A DNA stretch of 64,000 nt, taken from NCBI GenBank assembly GCA_016713135.1, contig JADJPR010000001.1, positions 496,001-560,000 of the forward strand, read 5' to 3'. The position numbers were made by a program, and so were the translations under genes. Source of the stretch: Rhodanobacteraceae bacterium (GTDB taxonomy: Bacteria > Pseudomonadota > Gammaproteobacteria > Xanthomonadales > SZUA-5). Positions within the stretch are counted from its first letter, which is position 1, and each line of letters begins with the position of its first letter. This document shows positions 43,511 through 50,300 of this stretch, piece by piece. The notes beneath the pieces are model-generated. The model saw nothing but the letters and a program-made list of their open reading frames with translations, made no database searches and was not told the origin of the DNA.

Positions 43511-45706
43511 ATGAAGACACTGACTCTTGCGATTGCGGCGCTGGTCGCCGCCACCCCGGTGCTTGCCCTCGATGGCAAGTGGACGCCCAAGCAGGTGCTG
43601 GAGATCGATCCGGCGTGGCTCAAGGAGCAGGGGCTGGCGTTGCCGCCCTCGGGTTTGTGGGATGCCAAGCGCGGCACCGGGCTGCTGGCGGGCACGGTCA
43701 ACCTGGCCGGTTGCTCCGGCGCCTTCGTCTCGCGGACCGGGCTGATCGTCACCAACCACCATTGCCTGTTCCCGATGCTGCAGGAGCACAGCACGCCGGC
43801 GCGCGATCTTATCCGAGACGGTTTCCTCGCCCGCAAGCGCGAAGACGAGCTGCCGAGCGCGACGGTGCGGGTGGAGATCCCGAAGCGCTTTACCGATGTG
43901 ACCGCCGAGATCCTTGCTGCCGTGCCCGCGGGTGCGGACCCGCTGGCGCGCTTCGCGGCCATCGAGGCGAAGCAGAAAGCGCTGGTGGCCGCTTGCCAGC
44001 AGCAGGCCGACACCAAGTGCAAGGTGGCGGTGTACGACGAAGGCGTGAACTACACCCTGATCGAGTCCATCGAGTTGCGCGATGCGCGCCTGGTCTACGC
44101 GCCGCCGCGTGCCGTCGGCGAGTACGGTGGCGAGATCGACAACTGGATGTGGCCGCGCCACACCGGCGATTTCGCGATCGCGCGCGCCTGGGCGGGCAAG
44201 GACGGCAAGCCGGCGGATTTCTCGGCGGACAACCGTCCCTACGCGCCCGAGTTTCATTTCCCGATCGCGAAGACCGGCGTCTCCGAGGGCGATTTCCTGA
44301 TGCTGCTGGGCTATCCCGGGATCACCTGGCGCGCGTTGATCGGCGAGGAGATGCGCGAGCGCCGCGAGCGCTTCTTCGTGCGTCGCGAGGATGTGTTCGG
44401 CGAGTGGATCCGCATCCTGGAAGAGGCGAGTGCCGGCGATGCCGCAGGCCAGATCGCGGTGGCGGCCAACGTCAAGGGCATCGCCAACCGACACAAGAAC
44501 GCCCAGGGCCAGATTGCCGGCCTGGACCGCGGCCGCATCGTGGCGAAGCAGCAGGCGGCCGATGATGCCGTCGCAGCCTGGGCCCAGGACCAGCCTGCGC
44601 ACGCGGGTGCACTGGCCGCGCGCGAGGCGCTGCGTGCACTGCTCGCCGAGCGCGAGAAGACGTGGGAGCGCGATTTCCTGTTGAACCTGATCCCGCTGGG
44701 CATCGATGCGCCCGCCGGCGGTATCCCGCCCTTGCCCAAGACACTGTACTTCGGTGCCACTCTGGCGCAGAACGCGGTCGAACGCGCCAAGGCGGACGCC
44801 GCGCGCGCTGCCGGCTACACCGACGCCGACCGGCCCAAACTCGTCGCGCGCCTGGCCCGCGAGCAGCCCAACTACCATGCGGCGGCCGACCGCCAGATCC
44901 TCGCCGCGCTGGTGCGGCGCGCGCTGGCGCTGCCGGCGGACCAGCGCATTGCCGCTATCGACGCCCGTTTTGCCGGCAAGGATGCCGCGGCCATCGAGAG
45001 CGCCATCGACGCGCTGTACGCCGGCACCCAGCTGCTCGACACCAGCGTGCGCGAGGCGATGCTGGGCGAGGACCTGGCAACCCTGCGTGCGCGCAAGGAC
45101 GCGATGCTGGAATTCGGCATCGCCTGGAGCGAGGACGTCGCCGCACTGCGCGCTCACGAGCGCAACTGGCTGGCGCAGAGCGCGATTCACCGCCCGGTCT
45201 GGCGCCGCGCGGTGGCCGCGCATGCGGGCAAGCCGATCGCGCCCGACGCCAACGGCACGCTGCGCGTCAGCTTCGCCCATGTACAGGGCTATTCGCCGCG
45301 CGACGGCGTGCAGTACACCCCGTTCACCACGCTCGCCGGCATGCTGGAGAAGCACACCGGCGCCGAGCCCTTCGCGCTGCCCGAGTCGGTGCTCGCCGCC
45401 GCCCGGGATCCCGGCGAGCGCTGGGTGGAGAAGTCCAGCGGCCTGGTGCCGGTGAATTTCCTTGCCGACGGCGACAGCAGTGGTGGCAACTCGGGCAGCC
45501 CGGTGGTCAACGCCCGCGGCGAACTCGTCGGCATCAACTTCGACCGTGTGTGGGAGAACGTCGCCGGCGACTTCGGCTTCAACCCCGCACTGTCGCGCAA
45601 CATCAGCGTGGACGTGCGCTACCTGCTGTGGAATCTGGAGCGGGTCGCGAACGCCGAGGAACTCCTTGAGGAACTCGGTCTGACGGGGCGGCAGCAAGCT
45701 CGCTGA
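43511..45706 (+). CDS. S46-family dipeptidyl-peptidase, DPP11-type (acidic P1)
   Basis: A 731-aa periplasmic serine exopeptidase with signal peptide MKTLTLAIAALVAATPVLAL. The chymotrypsin-fold triad is His84 (VTNHHC), Asp220 (WPRHTGDF) and Ser661 (GGNSGSPV). Eighteen residues after the Ser is Arg679 (NFDRVWENV). In the S46 family this position is Gly in DPP7 (hydrophobic P1) and Arg in DPP11, which cleaves after Asp/Glu, so acidic specificity is predicted. It releases dipeptides from oligopeptides for nutrition. The frame is open upstream but the signal peptide fixes the start. Confidence 0.92.
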   Translation: MKTLTLAIAALVAATPVLALDGKWTPKQVLEIDPAWLKEQGLALPPSGLWDAKRGTGLLAGTVNLAGCSGAFVSRTGLIVTNHHCLFPMLQEHSTPARDLIRDGFLARKREDELPSATVRVEIPKRFTDVTAEILAAVPAGADPLARFAAIEAKQKALVAACQQQADTKCKVAVYDEGVNYTLIESIELRDARLVYAPPRAVGEYGGEIDNWMWPRHTGDFAIARAWAGKDGKPADFSADNRPYAPEFHFPIAKTGVSEGDFLMLLGYPGITWRALIGEEMRERRERFFVRREDVFGEWIRILEEASAGDAAGQIAVAANVKGIANRHKNAQGQIAGLDRGRIVAKQQAADDAVAAWAQDQPAHAGALAAREALRALLAEREKTWERDFLLNLIPLGIDAPAGGIPPLPKTLYFGATLAQNAVERAKADAARAAGYTDADRPKLVARLAREQPNYHAAADRQILAALVRRALALPADQRIAAIDARFAGKDAAAIESAIDALYAGTQLLDTSVREAMLGEDLATLRARKDAMLEFGIAWSEDVAALRAHERNWLAQSAIHRPVWRRAVAAHAGKPIAPDANGTLRVSFAHVQGYSPRDGVQYTPFTTLAGMLEKHTGAEPFALPESVLAAARDPGERWVEKSSGLVPVNFLADGDSSGGNSGSPVVNARGELVGINFDRVWENVAGDFGFNPALSRNISVDVRYLLWNLERVANAEELLEELGLTGRQQAR

Positions 45707-45871
45707 GCCGACCGGCACTGCATGAATCGAACCCGAACTTGCGGCACATGGTCGGATCGGGCGTGATCAACCAGGGCAGATGCGTTGCCGCGTGCTTCGA
45801 ATCAACGTCACGCTGAAGAAACCCGAAACAACCCGCGCTTCTCGATCTCGCATCTGCTCCGTCATGACCGG

Positions 45872-46038
45872 ACCTGATTCGTACCAATCCTCATCGCGGG
45901 AGCGCCCCAAGAGCAACAGCGTTTGGACAAGGTCCAAACCCACGCACAGCAAGCTCGCGGCATCTGTGGGTTCGGACCTTGTCCGAACGCTTTTCGCATC
46001 GCCGGTCCATCGGCGATGAGGATTGGTACGAATCAGGT
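45872..46038. repeat. Nested double inverted repeat, 167 bp
   Basis: The outer arms 45872-45897 and 46013-46038 are perfect 26-bp reverse complements (left arm ACCTGATTCGTACCAATCCT, then CATCGC). The inner arms 45918-45943 and 45966-45991 match at 24 of 26 positions (GTTTGGACAAGGTCCAAAC versus GTTCGGACCTTGTCCGAAC), each holding its own GGACAAGGTCC-like palindrome. It resembles no family A-F element. It lies in the 443-base gap after the S46 gene, which otherwise shows no gene. Its size fits a MITE-like element or a structured RNA. Confidence 0.9.
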
Positions 46039-46149
46039 GACCGGATGTCGAGCTTTGCAGGGGATCACAATCGGTTGGAGACCATGTTCAATTCACCTGC
46101 GCAGCACTACACTGAGAAGCCCCGTTCCACCTCCGAAGAGAAACTTGCC

Positions 46150-46653
46150 ATGATGAAGTCTGCGCGTTGGGGGTCTCTGCTGCTGGCGACAAGTTTGTTT
46201 GCGCTGTCCGGGCAAGTCCTGTCTGCGCCCCAGCCAGAACAACCGAAGCCGGTTTTTGGTGAGCTGGTATCGCCGGCCGAAGTTCCCGAGTTGATCGCCA
46301 TGGTTCGGTCGGAACTGGCGCCAGGTGGGCGCTGGGAAGAGGTGCCGAGGAAAGCCAGGCCCGCCCTGGAATCCAGGCTCGTTGAAATCGAGCAGCTCCT
46401 CGAAGGTCGTTCATCGATCGATGAACTGAGCGAGGACGACAAGATTCGCCTGATCAATGCGCAGGAGCATGCCAACTCGATCCTGACAGCCAACGACGGC
46501 GAGCGCATCGTCTGCGAGCGAGTCAAGCCCATCTACAGCCATATCGGCCAGGTGCTCTGCGTCACTCGGGCGCAGCGCAACAACATGCGCGACGCAGGCC
46601 GGGATGGTGTCACGCGCCTGCAGCAAACCGGGCGGAAAGAAACCGTCAGGTGA
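46150..46653 (+). CDS. Hypothetical secreted protein
   Basis: A 167-aa protein with a signal peptide (MMKSARWGSLLLATSLFALS, ending GQVLSAP). A charged alpha-helical domain follows (VPELIAMVRSELAPGGRWEE, then LVEIEQLLEGRSSIDELSED) and a C-terminal segment with two cysteines (RIVCERVKPIYSHIGQVLCV). I do not recognise a named domain, but the C-terminal pattern with paired Cys and a following Arg-rich helix is seen in small exported proteins of Xanthomonadales. An upstream ATG at 46084 is possible but adds no recognisable signal. Confidence 0.6.
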   Translation: MMKSARWGSLLLATSLFALSGQVLSAPQPEQPKPVFGELVSPAEVPELIAMVRSELAPGGRWEEVPRKARPALESRLVEIEQLLEGRSSIDELSEDDKIRLINAQEHANSILTANDGERIVCERVKPIYSHIGQVLCVTRAQRNNMRDAGRDGVTRLQQTGRKETVR

Positions 46654-46854
46654 GGACAGGCAGGGGCGTGCGAGCCATGCGCAACCCATAGGCACGGCGG
46701 CTCGCTGCTCCCTGCCGTCTGACGCGTCAGCGGCCTGTGCGCAGCGGATGCTCCCGCAGCGCGTTCACCGGGTACGCCCCGCAAGCACCCGCCGAGCATC
46801 TGCGCAGCACAACCGGCGACCTGCTTTCATCCGACGCGGCCATTCCAACGCAAC

Positions 46855-46937
46855 GACGCCAAGGCGCAAAGGGTCGCTTGGAAAGCACCCTGATTCTCTC
46901 TCTGCGTCCTCCGCGTCTCCGCGTTCCAGTCTGGTTC
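46855..46937. repeat. Decayed inverted repeat related to families A and C
   Basis: CAAGGCGCAAAGG-like units (46855-46880) on the left and CTCTCTGCGTCCTCCGCGTC (from about 46899) on the right resemble mismatched arms of the A and C families. The right edge runs directly into the stop codon of the DUF4199 gene. The preceding 200 bases (46654-46854) hold a CTGACGCGTCAG palindrome at 46719-46730 and no gene. Confidence 0.5.
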
Positions 46938-47483
46938 ATCGCGACGTGGAGCGCTGACGAACCGCGAGAAAGCGCGGATTGCGCAGCAGTCCGGCGGCGA
47001 CCAGCGAGACCAGCACGCCCACCGGAAAGATCTCGGTGAAGGTGATCCCCATCCGGAACCAGACGTTGGCGTACTGCACGGCGAAGGCATCCAGTTCGGC
47101 ACGCATCTGGGTCAGCGCCGCTTCGCTCGCGCCAGCTGCACGCTGCTGCTCAATCAGATGCTGGGTGTAGGTGGCGGCGAAGTCGCTGCCGGTGACCGCA
47201 ATCGCGGCTTCCCAGGCCAGCACATACAGGATGCTCGCCACCAGGCTGATGCCCAGGCCCATCCCCAGCGCAGGCCAGAATCCGATGACACCGCCGCCGA
47301 CCTCGTCCCGCTGACGCTTGACCCCACGAAGATCGCGCTCAACGCGATCAGCATGCTGGCGTAGCCGATCAGCATGCCGTACTCGATCGGCGGGTGCTCG
47401 GCAAACGCCACTGTCATGCCGAAGAGCACGCTACCGACCACCAGGCCGGCGATGGTGCCGTACTTCAGGATTTTCGCGAACAT
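46936..47483 (-). pseudogene. DUF4199 membrane protein, frameshifted
   Basis: The N-terminal part (MFAKILKYGTIAGLVVGSVL to YASMLIALSAIFVG) and the C-terminal part (VASILYVLAWEAAIAVTG to VSLVAAGLLRNPRFLAV) are in different frames. One G added to the run read from CCCC at 47322-47325 restores VKRQRDEVGGGVIGFWPALG across the joint, which is the DUF4199 core. The full protein would be about 182 aa with four membrane helices. It follows the membrane LuxR-type regulator gene on the same strand. Lesion or sequence error cannot be told apart here. Confidence 0.8.
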
Positions 47484-47542
47484 GAACGATGCTCTCAGTC
47501 TGGGTTGGGACGGCCATTGAGGGCCACGCACCCCCCGCGGGC

Positions 47543-47577
47543 AATCACCCGGATGGGTGATTCGGCCCGAATCACCC
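47543..47577. promoter_or_regulatory. Three alternating AATCACCC/GGGTGATT sites, mutually exclusive hairpins
   Basis: AATCACCC (47543-47550), GGGTGATTC (47555-47563) and GAATCACCC (47569-47577): the middle element can pair with either neighbour. It lies between the LuxR-type gene and DUF4199 on the minus strand, upstream of the latter's start. It could be an operator with three half-sites or an attenuator-like switch. Confidence 0.5.
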
Positions 47578-47611
47578 GCCCGGACGGCGGAAATCGCCAT
47601 GCGGATGTGGT

Positions 47612-48043
47612 TTACGCCAGCAATCCCAGCTCCCGCGCGCGCTGGATCGCCTCGGTACGCCGGCGTGCGCCGAGCTTCTCGAACAGCCGCGCGACGTGGG
47701 TCTTGACCGTATTGGGCGAGATTCCCAGTTGTTGGGCGATCTCCTTGTTGCTACCACCGGAGGCGATTGCTTGCAGCACGGCCAGTTCGCGCTCGCTGAT
47801 GCCGAGCGCCGACTGCGCCTGCGGATTGCCCGCATCTGCCGCCCGCGGTTCGCGCGCGCTGACGATGCGGGCGCCGACAAACACACCCAGCGCCAGGAAC
47901 GCGAGCGCCACCAGGAAGGTGTAGACGCCATCGCTGTGCAGTCTGGCCACCCGTTGGTAGTCGAGCCAGGCGAGGGCAAAGCTGCCCGCGCCCAATAGCG
48001 CTCCGTAGCCGAGCAGCCGGCGCCAGGACTCGCCGATGCGCAT
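47612..48043 (-). CDS. Membrane-anchored LuxR/GerE-type transcriptional regulator
   Basis: A 143-aa protein with two N-terminal membrane helices (about residues 12-29 and 40-60) and a C-terminal LuxR-type helix-turn-helix (ISERELAVLQAIASGGSNKE, then IAQQLGISPNTVKTHVARLF). There is no receiver domain. In Xanthomonadales similar two-helix LuxR proteins are paired with a DUF4199 membrane protein, as here. The start at 48043 is 14 bases from the end of the upstream secreted protein gene, suggesting one transcript of three genes. Confidence 0.85.
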   Translation of the reverse strand: MRIGESWRRLLGYGALLGAGSFALAWLDYQRVARLHSDGVYTFLVALAFLALGVFVGARIVSAREPRAADAGNPQAQSALGISERELAVLQAIASGGSNKEIAQQLGISPNTVKTHVARLFEKLGARRRTEAIQRARELGLLA

Positions 48044-48056
48044 GGTTGCGCTCTTC

Positions 48057-48773
48057 CTAGTCAGAGCAGAGCTTCAGGTTGGTGCGCACCGCGCCCGCGA
48101 GCCGGCCGTACAGTTCGCCTTCCACCGGCGGGTAGCTGTCGACGATCTCCTCGTCGCTCATTGCCGCCAGCTCCGCGCGGCCGGCGAGGATCTCGCGGCA
48201 GCCGGCGTCATCGCCGAGCTTGTGCCGGGTGATGGCGAGGTCGCTCTCGATCCAGCCGCGGTCGATGTCCATGATCACGCGCTCGCAGCTCGGCAGCAGG
48301 CTTTCCAGCTGCTTCGCTGCGTCGGCGTGCTTGCGCTGGTCGTAAAGCTGCTTGAAGCGCTTGCGCGTGGCGGCGACCTCGGCCGGCAGGCAGCCCGCAG
48401 GCGGGCGCAGGTACAAGCCGCCGAAGCTGGCGCGCGCGCCGCAGAAGTAGCGGCAACGCTCCTGGTCGTCCGCGTGCTGCTCCACGTGCACGCCGGCCTT
48501 GTCGGCGCGGAATTCCAGGCGGCAGGATTCGTTCTCCATCGTCGGCAGTTCCGCCCGGCCTGCGCGGATCTCCCCGCCCAGCGAGCAGGTGTGCGCATTG
48601 GCGCCCATCTCCTCGATGCCGAAACTGAGCGCGCCGTCCGCGGCGCGGCTGATCTCGAGCACGCCGAAGCCGCCCTCGTTGATGTAGAGGCCCGGTGCGG
48701 GATCCGCCGCCAGCGCGTACGTGGTGGTCAGGGCCAGCGCCGCGCCCGCGGCCAGCAGCGTGTGCCATCGCAT
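48057..48773 (-). CDS. Hypothetical secreted protein, cysteine-containing
   Basis: A 238-aa protein with a signal peptide (MRWHTLLAAGAALALTTTYA, ending LAADP). Its N-terminal domain is beta-rich (GLYINEGGFGVLEISRAADG) with several cysteines (THTCSL-like, ESCRLEF, ERCRYFCGA). The C-terminal helical part (VAATRKRFKQLYDQRKHADA, QLESLLPSCERVI) resembles a short tetratricopeptide-like hairpin. The cysteines could form disulphides in the periplasm. I recognise no characterised family. The start at 48773 marks the signal peptide; an upstream in-frame ATG adds a charged lead only. Confidence 0.6.
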   Translation of the reverse strand: MRWHTLLAAGAALALTTTYALAADPAPGLYINEGGFGVLEISRAADGALSFGIEEMGANAHTCSLGGEIRAGRAELPTMENESCRLEFRADKAGVHVEQHADDQERCRYFCGARASFGGLYLRPPAGCLPAEVAATRKRFKQLYDQRKHADAAKQLESLLPSCERVIMDIDRGWIESDLAITRHKLGDDAGCREILAGRAELAAMSDEEIVDSYPPVEGELYGRLAGAVRTNLKLCSD

Positions 48774-48837
48774 CGATCGATTCTCCGCCTTCGGGTTGAT
48801 GCCCGCAGCATACGACCTGCGCATCGGCGTAGCCGCT

Positions 48838-49641
48838 TCATGCCAGCGGGCGCCCGCTGTCCACCGCGCAGACCCGGTCGTGGTAATCGATCACCGCGCT
48901 GCTTGCGGCCACCCCGATCACTCGCAGCAGGCGGCAGGTGGCGTAACGCGCGCTGGCCGCCTCGTAGCCTGGCAGCCATTCGCGCAGCGCGGCCTCCTGC
49001 GTGGCGTCCCGCGGGTACTGCACGCGGTGCGCGCGCAAGCGCATGCGGTAGGGCTTGGGCGTCAGCCGTGCGCGGTAGCAGGCCTGCTTGCGGCAAAGCG
49101 TCAGATACAGCCAGTCCGCATTGCAACTGCGCATGAAGCGCGCGCTCTCCTCGGCCGTCGGCGGGAACACCCGCCCGGTGACGATCACGCGGATGCCCTT
49201 GTGCGTTTCGTACACCCGCAGGCCCAGGCCGGTGCAGTCCGCGGCGCGCGCGCGCTTGTCCAGGTTCGCCAGGATCCGCTGCTTGCGTTTGCGCGGGTCG
49301 CGCAGGCCGAACAGCACTTCCCAGAAGCGGTAGCGCGGCTCATCGATGTCGATGATCAGGTGGTCGGCGGAATTCAGCACCAGCGCGCCGTAGCGGTTGC
49401 GCGTGATCGCGTTGTCCGCATCCAGGCGCTCGATCAGTTCTTCGCGGATGTCGGCTTCGTAGCCCTCGCCAGGTTGCGGCTGGCCGCCGATGCGCGCGCG
49501 GACCACTGCGAGGCGCTGCTCGGCATCCGCATGCGCGGCCGCCTCCGAGGCATCGGCCCCGCCCCAGCACCCAACCTCGGTGGTGTCCCCGGCGATGTCC
49601 AGCGTCGCCCGGTGCCTGACCCAGAAACGGAAAATACGCAC
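48838..49641 (-). CDS. Conserved hypothetical protein of Xanthomonadales type
   Basis: A 267-aa cytoplasmic-looking protein from a GTG start (AGGT five bases upstream), beginning (V)RIFRFWVRHRATLDI. Notable segments: ITRNRYGALVLNSADHLIID then IDEP, GLGLRVYETHKGIRVIVTGR, CNADWLYLTLCRKQACYRAR and LTPKPYRMRLRAHRVQYPRD. The hydrophobic-Asp-x-Asp motif followed by a Gly-x-Arg-Val strand faintly recalls archaeo-eukaryotic primase folds, but this is weak. No signal peptide or membrane helix is seen. It is divergent from the small lipoprotein gene before secA. Confidence 0.6.
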   Translation of the reverse strand: MRIFRFWVRHRATLDIAGDTTEVGCWGGADASEAAAHADAEQRLAVVRARIGGQPQPGEGYEADIREELIERLDADNAITRNRYGALVLNSADHLIIDIDEPRYRFWEVLFGLRDPRKRKQRILANLDKRARAADCTGLGLRVYETHKGIRVIVTGRVFPPTAEESARFMRSCNADWLYLTLCRKQACYRARLTPKPYRMRLRAHRVQYPRDATQEAALREWLPGYEAASARYATCRLLRVIGVAASSAVIDYHDRVCAVDSGRPLA

Positions 49642-49758
49642 GCGACACCTCTGCCCGAAGTGGGCCGTCAGTATGCCCAGCGCCGGGCGCCGAGGACACC
49701 GGCCCCCGCCGCCGCGCGCCTGCGTATCCGGTCTGGAATCGCTTGCTGGAACGCCACC

Positions 49759-50115
49759 ATGACTGCCTCGCGCACCCTGCTGCTTGCCGCCGCCAGCCTG
49801 CTGCTCACCGCTTGCGGTGCCATCATCGGCCGCTACAGCGGTCGCACCGAGGCCTGCGCGATCATCGCCGACGGGGTGCCGGCGAGCGCGCGGGTGCGCG
49901 AACTCGTCGATACCGGCATCAGCATCAACGACGATCCGGTGGTCGAGTTCGTGCTCGACGTGGACCGCGGCGACGGGCGCGTGCACACGGCCCATGCGCG
50001 GGCACTGGTCTCGCGCCTGGATGTGCCGGCGGTCCAGCCGGGGCGGGTCTTCGCCATTCATTACGACCCTGAGCAACCGGGCCGGGCGGCGATCGACGGC
50101 TGGGATTGCGATTGA
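49759..50115 (+). CDS. Small lipoprotein with a DUF3592-like domain
   Basis: A 118-aa protein with a lipoprotein signal (LLLAAASLLLTACGAI, lipobox LTAC) and a short beta domain (ADGVPASARVRELVDTGISI, VVEFVLDVDRGDGRVHTAHA, PGRVFAIHYDPEQPGRAAID). The 'V..G...I.YDP..P' ending is like the DUF3592 repeat in the membrane protein at 16718. It would be anchored in the inner or outer membrane. The gene lies 185 bases before secA. Confidence 0.65.
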   Translation: MTASRTLLLAAASLLLTACGAIIGRYSGRTEACAIIADGVPASARVRELVDTGISINDDPVVEFVLDVDRGDGRVHTAHARALVSRLDVPAVQPGRVFAIHYDPEQPGRAAIDGWDCD

Positions 50116-50300
50116 TCCCGTCGGGTCCTGGATGGCCGACGTGCACGAATCCTTCACGCCCGGCGCTTGATTCCCGGCCAAGCGTCCCCAATACGAAGGC
50201 TCCCGCGGGTTGCCTGCGGCCCTCGCCTGCGCGGCTGCCCGAAACCGAATCGGGTAGACTCGCCGCCCCCGCTTTCCCTCATCTGTCCCATTCCCCGCCC

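Noticed and set aside
45780..46019. Small ORF across the nested inverted repeat
   Set aside because: It is only the hairpin sequence read in one frame; no signal peptide, domain or ribosome-binding site.
49759..50300. secM-like arrest peptide gene before secA
   Set aside because: The gene there is a lipoprotein with a DUF3592-like domain, and no arrest motif is seen.
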